Below the pieces are notes generated by a model, which was given only the letters and a program-made list of their open reading frames with translations, did no database searches and was not told the origin of the DNA. Made by a program: the position numbers and the translations under genes. From Cucumis sativus (taxonomy: Eukaryota > Streptophyta > Magnoliopsida > Cucurbitales > Cucurbitaceae), in NCBI RefSeq assembly GCF_000004075.3, contig NC_026660.2:1550001-1614000 (forward strand): DNA of 64,000 nt. Direction: 5' to 3'. Positions 1 to 14,008 of the stretch are shown here, in pieces; the stretch's first letter is position 1, and each line of letters starts with the position of its first letter.

Positions 1-1826
1 TCTCTCTTTATTGCAACTCAAAATTCTTGTGAATGTAGAAAATTATCCTTGAGAAGCTCAATCACTGCAAAATAACTATGAAATAGGTTTAAATTCAGGT
101 AGACTCATAAACCCAGCTTTGATTTTCTTTCATTGGTTAAATGAAAATGGCATTAGAAATGTTTAACAATTTAGTTTAGTTAAAGGTAAGCTAGAAATCA
201 AGAATAGAAACATTGTCCCAATGCAAGTGGGAGGTGGGGGATAAGAGAGAATTGAAATATCCTAAAATTAAAAATATTTCTGTCTTATAATTGTAGAATA
301 TAAAAGTAGTATTTAAGCAACAACATTTTCAATGGTTGGGTCCACGATAACCCAATTTAAGTTGAAGGTACAAATTTCAACGCCTTGCTTGATCCAAATT
401 CTATTAACAATTCAATAGAAAGATGTGATGCTATTGCTAACAAATGTCAAATGTCTAGCTATTTAAATGATTTAATCAATACACCTTGTCTCTTAAAAAG
501 AAATAATTTTGCACACCATCTTATTTTCTACCCTTGTGTCGATTTACAAAATATTAAAAATTACTATTTTGATCTTCTCTTTTTTTTTTTTTTTTTTTTT
601 GACTCCTAGAAAAATACTATACTAAATAAATCTTGCAAAGTATATGAGTTTGTGACAAGGAGATTCCATCGATATAATGAATTTCATAACTTAGATGATC
701 AATTTTTAACAATATTTCTAAAATAACCAAAAAGAAAAAGAAAGGGTAATAGTTAATGAAGCTTTTGATTCCCAACGTATTAAAATGATTTTTGAACCCT
801 ATTATTGGTTAGCCAAATGAAATGCATACGCAGCATTTAAAGAATTTGATAAAGTGTCAAATTTATTAATTTGATGATGTGTCGTATACTAACTATTGAG
901 AAGCTTCTTTGTCACACACCATTATGTCATGTTGTCTATCTCAACGTAATGAGTGAAGAACTAAAGCTCACTTCCCCCTAAACCATTTCAGACGTGGGAA
1001 GTAAAACAAAAATTGTTCCATCCAATGAACAAGTAGATAAGTAAGAACTTGTTCACCATGATTTGTGGTACCAATATCAGTGTTGAGGAAAGAAACCTTT
1101 ATCCTTCATTCCATACATTCTTCATAAGCCATAGACTCATACATGCAATGGACTATGGTGTTCTGAAAGGAGAGCAATCAAAATTGACGAGTGGTTATAC
1201 CAATAAACTACCTTAGATATAAATTTCAAATAAACTAAGATAAGGAAATGGCAACTTTCCCCTAATTCAATTGGATGGCAATGGCATGGGGGAATTGTTG
1301 TCAATTAATCTCTTATTATCGTTGATAATTAGTGTAAAGCTCCTCCCGAAAACACTTCATATTTCTAACCTTCGGCACTATTACGAAAAGAAGAAGAACA
1401 AAGTTACAAATCGCAAGAACATCTCACGAGAATCCCAACATGGCCAGCTGCATTTGCTTAAAATTAGGGCGAATATTTAAAGTAAAGCTACCACCACAAA
1501 CATTGTACATTACTAGGACAACCGTGTTTTTTCCTCTACTTTCTAATAATAGAACTAACAAACTCTTCAGAATGGCCTGAATTGTTGACTAAAAAGTAAA
1601 GGAGATTAAATGAAACAAGATCGATAGAACAGATCTCATGACAAAAAACAATAAAATATTCAAGTAGAGAACCTATTAAATCAAAAATTGATCAGATTTC
1701 ACAAGTACAGCATAATTCGATACTCAAAACAAAGCCCTCAAAATATAGTGAAGAATCCTAAATAAAATTGAAGTCCACAAAATCTGAGAAACCACGAGAA
1801 AATTAAATAGCATATAAAGCGTTCTT
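1..1826. other. Left-edge DNA with the RPS26 3' region
   Basis: No supported gene. Positions 1690-1826 look like the RPS26 3' untranslated region. A poly-T run lies near 580-600. The patch 1270-1480 is open on the plus strand but its composition and lack of motifs do not support a gene. Confidence 0.45.
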
Positions 1827-3291
<1,465 letters not shown>

Positions 3292-3311
3292 ATGAATGAG
3301 TGGTAGTGATC

Positions 3312-3320
3312 CTTTTATAT
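3312..3320 (-). promoter_or_regulatory. Putative TATA box of RPS26
   Basis: The minus strand reads ATATAAAAGG about 90 bases upstream of the RPS26 ATG and roughly 25 bases upstream of the telo-box. This spacing puts the transcription start close to the telo-box. Assigned from sequence and spacing only. Confidence 0.5.
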
Positions 3321-3603
3321 GAAGGGGAAACAGAAGGTGACCTAGCGAATGAAATCCCTAATTTGGCTTATTTGCATATAACCCCCCATTATTCTTCTCT
3401 TTTTCATTTTTTACCTACGACATGGATTCATTACTCATCTTCTTGGCCCATTACATTTCTTTTACACCACTTCTAAATATTGTTATTAACATTTATATTT
3501 TTCTTTTTAAAAAAAAAAACTTGTGTTAGATGACATAAACATTTAGAGAAAACAATTCATGAAACATCTTTTTTTGCATATTACAAATATAACAAGTAAT
3601 TAG

Positions 3604-5695
3604 TATCACACCTCGTCCCGAATATCTGCTTGCTTGTCTCGCGAGACACCGTGTGACTTAAGCATCATTGACGCCGTTAAACACCAAAGACACTCGTCTT
3701 AACTTCCTTATTTTATCTTAAACACCAAAACACTTAACTTCGTGAATATTCTTTAGGCGATAAAAAACTTAAAGCGAAAAAATAAAACAACTTTAAACTT
3801 TTATTCCTTAACAAGACATTTAGTACAATAACATAATGATACAACACTTAACCAAAAGATAAAAATCAACCCTTAAACTTAAACACCTTACAACTTCTTG
3901 CCTAGCAAACCCAAACTTCCTCTTCCTTTTTGCCTCAACGTCTAAACCTTGGAAGGTAAAATTTTAAAACATAAGTCTAAAATACTTAATGAGGTTTTAT
4001 GAAATCCTTTTTGCAATACATTTTTATAAACATCATTTCTCATAAATAATATCAAATCATTTCGTTTCGCATAAAACTTTTCTTTATGCTTAACAAACAC
4101 ATTTATAACATAAAAAATTCATATAAACACACATTAGTTAATAATTATTCCTTTCACCGAGGATCCCGAGTCGTTCTCTACATTTGGTATCATTACCTAG
4201 TGTTTGACTACTGTAACAACAACATCCGGGAACATATCAATTTGTCATTATTGCTCATATCGTTGAGCTTTATACGCTCCTTTCAATGCATAAGTCGGTT
4301 TCTTATCACAATGTAGTCCGTACACCCATTGTGGTCTTAACTCTTTATGTGCACATAAAAGTTAGCATCATCTCAAGGAATCATGGTTTGAAAACCATTT
4401 TATAGCATTGAAATTGTATTCATCAAATCAAACTTTAACATTATAAATCATGCTTGAACACATATAAACTTTTCATAGAAATCTCTTTTTGAAACACTTT
4501 CTCATTTGAAGTCATCTTTCAAAATAGTAAAGGAAAATCATAAGAAATTTTTTAACATAAAACATCTAAGAAAGCCACTCATAGATCGTAAATCAACCCT
4601 TAACTGAAATGTCCAAGACCTCTTTGATCCAAACCTTCACTGCACATAAACTCATTTTCAGTCAGAACCTTTCTTCCAATTTTATAGCTTAATAACATAA
4701 AATCCAGAACTCAAATGAAAATGTTTCATTCTACAAAGTCGTTGAAAAATTTCTTAATAATAATACATCAAAATTTTAGCAAAATATTCAACCAAATGCG
4801 TCTTGTAACCTTCTTGGAGTAAAGACTGATCAGTTTTTATACGAGAATGACATTCCTCTCTTCTTTTAACTCAAACTCCGCTTTTCTTTTCTCAAATTAA
4901 ACCAACAGCCCCAATGTAGGAAATAAACTAAAAAATGAAACTTTCTAGAGTAATTTTATTTAATACACACGAGTGTAGTATGAAAAATTCAATATTGAAA
5001 ATGACCTATTTTTAGAGTCCATTGTATGAATTTACGTTGACACCTCATCTTTACTTAAATCCACCTTAAACCTTATTAAGACACATCCTGCTTATTTTTA
5101 CACCTTAAAACGCAAGCTAACAAGTCTTTGACACTTCACTTAATCCTTAAATCGCTTGCCTTAAACTTGCCACGTGGTTGTCTAAAACGCATAACTAGCT
5201 TCCAATACCATCTCACATAGTTTCTCACTCAGACTACATAACCCGACTTAGAAAGGTTATAACTTAAAATACGTAACTCTTTTGATCAAACTTATTTCTA
5301 CAAAGTTACTTTAAAACGCGTTAACTTTCTTTTCTCTAAATTTCATAGCCAAACGCCAAACTATGCGTTATGTAGTCTTCTAGGAGTGCATTTTACTCAA
5401 ATTCACTCATGAATTGACCTTCTCGCCTTCTTTTATCCAAAATGCCAACTTTCTCATATCCAAAATGCCCAACAGCCTTCCTCAATAGACTAGACTCAAA
5501 TTTTATACTTTCAAGACCAACTCATTTTAGAAGTTAGCTAAAACACCCAACTTCTACAATCCTTCTTTCTCGCCAACCTTAAACACTCAAAATGTCTAAA
5601 GTGCTCTTTTTTTATACTTAATCAAAAAACTTATTTCTTTCAAACCTCTTAAATATCTTTGAAAAATCTACAATACCTAAAATTCGGATCTTACA
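3604..5695 (-). mobile_element. Solo LTR, probably Ty3/gypsy, with 5-bp target-site duplication
   Basis: Read on the minus strand, this 2,092-base block begins TGTAAGATCCGAATTTTAGG and ends GGGACGAGGTGTGATA. That pattern resembles long LTRs of plant Ty3/gypsy elements, which usually begin TGTAA and end TGACA; the terminal TGATA would be a single C-to-T change. The flanks are an exact direct repeat ATTAG (3599-3603 and 5696-5700), the 5-bp duplication expected from retroviral-type integration. There is no gag or pol sequence inside and no second LTR, so it is best read as a solo LTR left by recombination between two LTRs. Short open frames inside (for example at 4086) are not credible genes. 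It separates the RPS26 promoter from the reticulon-like gene. Confidence 0.75.
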
Positions 5696-5700
5696 ATTAG

Positions 5701-7236
5701 AATATCGTAGGACTATTAGAAGTTACTAGTTTTTAAATTTGCTGTTTTTGCAATTTAGAAAATATAGTGGGATACTATGTTATTATAAAAAAAAATCTTT
5801 TGTTATTTTTAAAAGTGTCCCAATTACATTGGGTACAAATTTAAATATAAAACTAAGCATTTCATCAAATTTTTAAATTTGGAGAATATGTCAAAACATT
5901 GATGTAGAAAATAACAAATTATTTAAGTGGGTTTAAATTTAATGGCGATTAAGTAATTAAGCTTGATGACAATTTTATAAATATGTGGAACTTTTACAAC
6001 TTTAGGGCACTCCTTAGTGAAGCATAAGAAAGAAAAAAATTTAGGTGTTGTTTGTCCTCTTCGATTGGCATCATGTGGGCTTGGCATTTGATGCCAAATC
6101 AATGCCCATGGTGTAAAATCATATGTTTAACATGTAGGGTAAATTGACGACTTTTTTTAAAAAAAAAATTACAAATTTCTAATTAACCTATGATAAAATG
6201 TAAATTTTTGGTGCATTCAAAAAGTTGGTTGGAGGGAGAAAGGAATTATAACATTGTGTAGATTTGAATAGAGAAGGGTAAGAATGTAAATTCACATAAA
6301 AAAAAGGGTTAGTTGTAATAAAGTTTTTAGAAATGAGTTAGTGATAGAAAAGTTTTAGTTTTTAGGTCAGTTTATGAAAGTTTCTTACCATGGTTGAAGT
6401 TTGAGGAAGAAGTTATTGTCCATTACTGTCTTAGTTTGTTTGTTGAGGTCATCGACGAAGGCCAAAATTATGTGGCCATAGTTCGTCGAAAAAGTTATTC
6501 TTGTTTTACAATCCATCAAAGTCGTTAGAGTTCGTAGTGAGCATCACAGTCATTTCGTTCGTTGAATTCGACATCGAAGTTGTTCCTTTATCACTTAGCA
6601 AGGAAGAAATAGTGAAAGAGAAATAGCGAGAAGTATGAAATTAGAGTGTTTTATGAGAGGTAATTATGACGATCCGGATCAAATTTGTTAAAACTCTTTT
6701 TTAAGAAGTAATCTTTAAAAAAGAATGGTTTGGGGCCTTAGAATGTTTCTTCTTCTTCTTTTGTTTGGTTATTTTTTATAAATTTGTCTCAAATTAGAAA
6801 CATCTAATACAATTATTATTATTGGATGGGAAAGTTGATGTTTTGTTTGGATAATTGAGAATCCATTAAACATATATATACATCTACATATACATATATA
6901 TATAGGAAGTCTAACTTGAAAATTAACTAAAACAATAAAATAGGCATAGAACAACTGTAAGGTTTCCATTAAAATAATACACTATCGTGAAATTAAATTA
7001 AAAAAGGAAAAGCGACTTTTTCTTCATATTCATTCAGCCTCCCAGAGAAGAAGAAAGAGGGAATGCTTTGAATTTGGAAGTTAAAAAATTCTTCAATTCC
7101 GTGAAATCCATTTCCATCTTTCCCTTCCCATTTCTCCATCATTCAAAAACAAAACCCCCAACACTTCTCCACCTTCAATTTTTACTCTAAACCTCCACAA
7201 TTCTGTCTCACCGGACCCGACCAATTCATAACTGCA
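5701..7236. other. Upstream region of the reticulon-like gene
   Basis: AT-rich, with TA-rich tracts near 6870-6905. The last 200 bases become pyrimidine-rich, as expected of a leader. Positions 6360-6660 hold a TCGTTCG/TCGTCGA-containing phrase set that is possibly repeat-derived; I could not assign it. Confidence 0.45.
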
Positions 7237-9083
7237 ATGGTCGATCTTTCCGAAACGGCTGCCGGCAGCGCTGAAGCCGACGGCAAAGACATACCCTGCA
7301 CCTCATGTGACCGCCAAACTTTACTCCACCAGTCCATGGGCGGCGGCAAAGGTATTTCAATTCTCCTTACATAATTTCGTTGTCTCTCGATCAATTTCGC
7401 GTTTCTGAATTAGATTCCTTCGACCCCTTATCGAGAGTTGATGTTGAATCAGTTGGGTGCAATCGGTGATTCTTGAGGGGTTTGATTTTTTATGATACAC
7501 TGGATGATATGAAGCTTTAATTTAAATGTTTTCTGAAATGGGTTTGCCTGATTCGTCCATGTTCTTTTCATTTTATCTGTTTGTTTCCCTTTTTCGCATT
7601 TCAATTACGACTTTGACTGGTTGAAACTTGAAGTTTTTGTTACCTTTTGGCTTTGGGAATCGGATTCTACATTGGCTATTTTCCCAGTTTTATTACAAAT
7701 TTCTTGCGTGGTTTTCATCTTTCTTCTTCGTGTCTTATAAGGAAAAATTAAAACCAATGATGATATTCCCCTTTCTCGTTTGATAATCTTGACCCTTTGT
7801 TCTTTTGCATAGCGGCTGATATTCTTCTGTGGAAACAGTGGCATGTCTCTATCGGCGTTCTTGTTGTTTCTACAGTATTTTGGCTTCTAATTGAGCACTC
7901 CGGATTGCCATTGTTGACAACATGTTCAGATGTCTTGCTGATTTTGGTTGTCCTATTGTTTCTTCGTGCCAACTTCGCTGCATTCCGAAACAAGTACGGT
8001 TTTAGCTTACTTATGTTTTGATTCACTCTGAAGTTCTTGCATATCATAGTCTTTTACAGATGACTTTTTGCTTATACTACTTTGTTCTTTCCAGCAGATA
8101 ATTTGTTTTCCTCGTTAGCTTTTCTTCATTTTCTCTCTTTATGCAGGCAACTTCAAACACTACCGCAGCTGGTACTGTCGGAGGAGTTTGTCAACAACGT
8201 AGCAGCATCACTTCGGGCAAAAATCAACAACACCTTACTTATGGCTCATGATATCACGGTTGGCAATGATTTCAAACTCTTTTTCAGGGTTGGTATTTTT
8301 GAAGCACCATTGAATTATCATACGTGTGATGCATACTGTGATTCCTAGTCCTAATATCCCATATTATTGGAACTTGAATTAAATGGCCAAAACTGATAAG
8401 TATTTACTGGGTTTAAGTACTTTTCTCTGAAAATAATAGATTTAAGAATGTTTTACAGGGTTGTTCTGAGGTAGTTAATATTTTACAGGACAGTTTCAAG
8501 AATGCATAAACTTAATATTCACTTCAAGAGCATAATGTTGACTTGCTACTTCTTTGTTTTTGGCTGCAATAATATGATTAACCTTGCAAACACCTTTTGC
8601 AGATGGTGATCGGATTGTGGCTTTTATCCGTCGTTGGTAGCTACGTTTCTTTCTTTACCTTTGCATATGTTGGTATGCACGAACATCCTAAAACACTTGC
8701 ATTCACATTTCTTTAGTTCGTATATGTTCATCTGTTGGTAAATTACGATCCTCAACGACAAGTAAACATTCAGAGAATTTTGTTTGTTTTGTCCATACAT
8801 CATTTCCTTTCAATGTTTTTTGCTCTCAAGAAATGAATACTGTCTAATGAATGCCCCTTTGTAATCGAGTCTTCTTAACCTAGGATGTTGATTTTTGCCA
8901 TTTAACTGGATGACAGGAACAATCATCTCAATAACCATCCCTGCTTTGTACAGCAAATACGATAAACACGTTGACAGATACTGCGGAATGATCCGCCAAC
9001 AATTTAGAAAGCATTATAGAGTGATGGATGAGAGTGTTTTCAGCAGACTCCCTGGTGGTTTATCCAAAGATAAAGATCAGTGA
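7237..9083 (+). CDS. Reticulon-like protein (RTNLB family), five exons
   Basis: Reticulons shape tubular endoplasmic reticulum by inserting hydrophobic hairpins into the outer leaflet. Exons are 7237-7351, 7813-7993, 8147-8288, 8603-8672 and 8917-9083, all GT-AG, joining to 675 bases and 224 residues, a normal length for a short plant RTNLB. The reticulon domain runs from about residue 38 ([14 protein letters not shown], the typical domain opening) to about 205. Two long hydrophobic stretches (about 50-92 and 145-180) flank a loop containing [20 protein letters not shown]. The [13 protein letters not shown] segment is typical of the family. The N-terminus is short, and the C-terminus is charged and ends KDKDQ rather than a dilysine motif. 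The start chosen is the first ATG in frame with the domain. Which RTNLB subgroup it belongs to cannot be decided here. Confidence 0.93.
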
Positions 9084-10340
9084 AAAAACTCTGCCTTTAA
9101 TTTTCTATAGTTTTACTGAAACCACAGGAAGATTGTAACAATGTTCTATCACAAATGAATGCCTTAACTGGATTCTTGAAGGTTATTGCTTGGCCATGTG
9201 TATTTCATACCCCAAGGTTTAATGATGTCAGCCATTATAGATCAGATATCACATATTTTAGTTTTTAATTGCTAGAAGAAAAGATCAGGGTTATGTTCTT
9301 TTTCTTTTTTGTTTGGGAGAGGTTATTTAATGATATTTATGAATATTTTCTTTTGAAACTTGTAAGTGGGGAAAGCTTTTGAATCTGGTTGGTCAAGGTC
9401 TAATACTGAGATTGAATTTCCTTTTTGTCAAGTATGGACCAGCCCACAAAAGGCCTCATTATTGATTACCCAACAATAGGTTAGTTGGTTCATATTTCAT
9501 AGTGTGTTTGGACTTAAAAAAAGGATAAACTTTGGGACATTGCAAATTTGGTCCCTATTAACTATTAAGTTGGATACGTTTACAATTAAATTGATTAAAC
9601 AATGTCTTAAATGTCTCTACCAAAGTTAAAAACTAGAATCCTAAATAAAATTATTCAATAAGCCACAAATATCCTATAATTAAATCAAACTTTTCACACA
9701 CAATTAATACCTATCAAAATTTTAATTTTCTTCTAAAACCTGAAAATTAACACCTATCACTATCAAAGCTCCACCTACTTTCTACCGTCGTTTCACATCT
9801 TCTTTAAATCGTGGTCAAGTAGTCGTTTCATATCTTCTTCAAATCGCATTCAAACGTTCAGGGATTCAAAGGTTATCGATCTCTTCACATCTTTCAAACC
9901 TTTAAAAAACTTAAGGTATTCAAACGTTGAGGAAAAGAGGGTCATCGAACAACATTTTTGAAATCCTTGAAACTCTTCAAAGTCGAAAAGATTCCAGGTT
10001 CCCTATCTTCCGCTTACGTAGATTCCACCAATTTTTTTTTTTAAAAAAAATCTTTCGTCCCCTTTAAACATTTCATCACTTGTAGAAACGATTGGAGCTT
10101 CAAGTTTCTTTCCCTTCAAATCGATTTGATCGGTGCAAAAGTGAGATTTTTCAAGGGATTTTCTTCTTCGTAGTTCTTCTTTCGTTCGTTTGAGCTCTCA
10201 CTTTTAGGAAAATTTATTATGAGTACGTTTAATGTAAAATTTGCAAATAACATAAATATTGGTATTTCAAACTAAGGTAAAAAAGTGCAAATCTACCTAC
10301 TATTTTTCCAGAGAAATTTTCAAAAATAGCAAATTTTGAC
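9084..10340. other. Downstream region of the reticulon-like gene
   Basis: The 3' region of the reticulon-like gene to about 9300, then AT-rich DNA. Positions 9787-9811 and 9822-9846 are a 25-base direct duplication (GTCGTTTCACATCTTCTTTA and a diverged copy) with a 35-base period. No gene seen. Confidence 0.5.
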
Positions 10341-10480
10341 AAAATATTTACAACTTATAGCAAATTCTATCAATGATAGTTTTCTTGATAGTTAATTCTA
10401 TCACCGATAGTCATTGATATACTATCAAGAGAACTATCATTGATAGAATCTAAAATTTTGTTATAGTTTGTAAATATTTT
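10341..10480. repeat. Near-palindromic fold-back element (MITE-like)
   Basis: The left arm (10341-10392) and right arm (10421-10480) are inverted copies of each other with a few mismatches and a short indel. Each arm contains ATTCTATCAATGATAG and runs out to AAAATATTTACAA at the outer end. The 28-base loop holds a further copy of the TATCACCGATAG-type motif. Total length is about 140 bases, and it has no coding capacity. It looks like a miniature inverted-repeat element; I did not establish target-site duplications. Confidence 0.65.
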
Positions 10481-10901
10481 AATTTATTTTACTATTTTAA
10501 GAAAAAATCATTTAAATATGTATTTTCTATTAATTTTTAAAAAAACTTTATAATTGCCACAAAGAATATAATTATTTAAAACAGAAAGATATGGATATTC
10601 GTAATTTTAGTTGAAATGAAAGAAACTAATCTAACATACGAAATTCTTGTATATATAATTGACATTATTTCACGGGAAGAATTGTAAAATTCAAATTCAA
10701 TTTTTTATTAAAAATGTATATTGCATATAATTCAATAAATTGTTAATGAATTGTTTAAAATATAATAAATCTGAAAATCTTGTATATATATTTTACATCG
10801 TTTTAGGGGAGGTTGATGAAATATTGTCTAGCAACAAAATAGCATATTTAATTAAATTTGAATGTTGTTTGAGAAATACATTGTCTCTATACAATTTGTG
10901 A

Positions 10902-12176
10902 TATCTTACCTCGTTTTTGGATCTACTCAAAATATTTTGATTAAATAGATTATCTTATACCTAGGGATAGATTTGAGTTTAAAATAATTAAATACCTTTT
11001 CGCAAAATACCGTTTGTAAACATCATTTTGCTAAACATATTCAATTACATGAATTCATTTTTTCACATAAACTTATCATTTCGCACATCACATCAATTTA
11101 CATTTCCAATATCACACATTAGTCAAGTTATTCCTTCTGCCAAGAATCTTGAATCATTCTCTACGCAAGGACTCATCATCCGCATTTAGACTACTAAGAT
11201 GACTTTTTCATCATCAACATCCAAAAATATCTTGATTCATTCTTGTTGCTCAGGCCGTTCATTTTCGTTTTCTACATTGGTCCGCTTTACTCCACCATGC
11301 AGTCCTTTTTTACATGACTGCCTTTACCCCTATGTGCACATAACAGTTAACTCATCAATAGAAAGATAACTAATGATTTGAACATTTATTCATAAACATC
11401 CACAATCTCAATAAACATACTTTGAAATACAACATAAGTTTTATATATATATAAAAATCTCTTTTTAGAAAGCATTTTATTTGAATAATCATTAACTCAA
11501 ATCAATAAGAAACTTATAAGGAAAACTTTTAACACAAATTTTTAAATAAAGCACTCACTACAGTTGGAAAATAAACTTCAAAGGCTTCTCCTCTTCTTCT
11601 TTTCTCGTCGACAAATTGACAACACCTCAACACTTAAATTTTTTCCTTCGAATTCTCAGAATAATCATCCTTAACATTATGATCTCATACTCTACTTATA
11701 CTACTTCATTATCAAGCTTAGTCATCTTTAGTCTCTTATTACCTTACTAACTCCTACTCTTAGTGATGCATGTGTAAGCTTAAAGTTTAACTTAATCATG
11801 TTTAAGTACTTAAACTCTACATATGGTCCATTAAGCATACTTAGAAAATTTATGTGAATTGAAGTTTCCTTGCTTCTTCAAGTAGTCATTTATCTTGTGA
11901 AACACCTTAATCGCATAAAAACATAACTTTAAAAAAAAATCTTGTCGCATAACCTTTCTCACAGACTAACCAACCTTTTCTCGCATAGTCCATCCAAAAC
12001 GTCTCTTTCAGGACATTTAGTCAAATTTTACTTCTTATATTAACTACGAGTCTTAACTACAAGTTTTACATTAACAGAAATCCATAAATGTGTGCATCCC
12101 TCATTTGCTAAAAATCTTATTCTCGCTAGTTTTTGCTATATTTCCAACTGCAACCTCTAAATTTGTCATTCCTACA
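10902..12176 (-). mobile_element. Diverged solo-LTR relative of the element at 3604-5695
   Basis: This block has the same orientation and order of segments as the solo LTR at 3604-5695, with much divergence and internal length loss. The left edge reads TATCTTACCTCG (compare TATCACACCTCG in the other copy). The interior shares CATTCTCTACG, ATGTGCACATAA and AATCTCTTTTTAGAAA stretches in the same order. The right edge reads CTCTAAATTTGTCATTCCTACA (compare CTAAAATTCGGATCTTACA). The flanks TGTGA and TGTCT agree at three of five positions, so any target-site duplication has eroded. No coding sequence is seen inside. The boundaries are approximate. Confidence 0.55.
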
Positions 12177-14008
12177 TGTCTCTTATGAATTTTATCGGGA
12201 ATCAATGGTAATCACGTTTTTTTGTTGTTTACCCATGTGTTGCATAGTCGAACTTTGGTCTGGCTCGTGTTTGAAAATTTCACCCTTACCCAGATACTCT
12301 AATTGTGTATAAAAATTATGAATTTTTATCACTTATTATTATGTTTACCATTACCATTATCATTTTTGATTGAAATCTATTATAATTGATTGGTAAATTT
12401 GACCTAAATTGTAATTTGCGAAACCAGAGGGTTAAATTGTTTCATGAAATTATAAGGGTCAAATTTGATGAAAGGGGATAACTTCACATTAACTGCAATA
12501 CGTATTTAAAGCTAAATTCACATTATTTGCAGTATTCAATTAACCATAACATCAAAACAACCTAAATACTGGCATGAACAAATAATTTATATTTGGTATG
12601 TTGTTCTATATGCAAAATTATATTTGGTATACTGTTTGTGTAAAATGCTACACACACATATAGACAAACAAACTATGATTATAAGAGTTACAAATGTGGG
12701 AAAAAGTTAAAATTAAAGCAAATGGGTGTCCCATTTTATATTTTGATGGTCATATGAGTTTTCACATCCAACCAAAACATAGTTTATTGAATCATTGTAC
12801 TCTTCCATATCATCTCATTATCTATTGTCCATCCACTTCTCACTTCTTCTTCTTCTTCTTCTTTTTAATTTCCATTTTTTCCCTTAATTCAAGAAATGCA
12901 ATGCAGACGACTTACTTTTAGAAAAGTAATTTATGTTTTATTTATTAGAGTATGTTAGTCTAAGCATTTCTTTTTATTTTACCTTTTCATCATCTATTCT
13001 TTCCATCACAACTTCTACTTCTAAACGTGAAGTACCAAACTTCCTAACTCCATTTCTTTTTTCTGTTTTTTATGATAAATTGCCTTCAAAGTTGGTCCAT
13101 CTATCTATCCAAATGCCTTTATCGTCATTAAATAGTAACAATTTACTTTTGGGTATAGCAAGTGAACTTCACGACGTAGATGACATGCAACTATGACAAT
13201 TAGCATTGATTGCGTTTTAAAATTTTATTTCTACAGAAAGAAAGAAAGAAAGAAAAAAAAAAGTAGCCAAAGAATTAATACTTGACTTAAAAACTGCAAT
13301 TAATAACATACCTAAAAAAATCCATAAACCTTTGCTATTTATGTTAAAATTACTCAATTGTTTTTGAACTTACAATATTACCCTTTCATAAAACAAATTC
13401 AAAAGTGCCATCTTATGTTAAAAGATTATATAACTCTTAACATTAAAACTTTTTTTCACGAACAAAGGGAATGAAGCTAAGGGTGTTATTATTTTTAATA
13501 CAAGTCTCGTTTTAAGCTTTATGTTAATAGATGGATTATAGATAACTTATTACATTAAACTTTCATTAAGTATCACTAATGATAAAAGAGTGCCAAAAAG
13601 ATAATAGGCATAACAAAAAAATTAAAAGAAGTACTAGAAAAATAAGATGTACATATTAAGAAAAATAAAGCTTTTCAATTAAAAGGAAAAATTATATATA
13701 TAAAACAGAAAACATTAATGCAACGTCCTCATACTAATAAATTGAGAGGACTAAATCAACAATTCCTTTCTAAACATAGAAAACTCCTTCTTCAGTAACC
13801 ATTTTTCTTCTACACACAATATTTTCCTATATATTTTATATTTATGAATATATATTTATTATATATATATATATTTTTTTTGGGTTTTTTAAATCCCAAA
13901 GACCTAGCGGGTGTGAGTCAACCACCACTGCCATAGCCGGCCACCGAAACGAGGGCGCCCGGAGATCTTCCTACTCTACCCTGTGTTTTACCCTCTCTGA
14001 GCTTCTTT
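12177..14008. other. Spacer downstream of the alpha-expansin gene
   Basis: AT-rich DNA; the last 110 bases (13900-14008) are GC-richer and are probably expansin 3' untranslated region. An AT microsatellite lies near 13860-13875. Open frames at 12694 and 12933 have no recognisable domain. Confidence 0.5.

Noticed and set aside
1271..1480. 69-codon plus-strand open frame
   Set aside because: No motif, no start context, and a basic composition typical of chance frames here.
4086..4316. 76-codon open frame
   Set aside because: Lies inside the solo LTR and has no protein-like motif.
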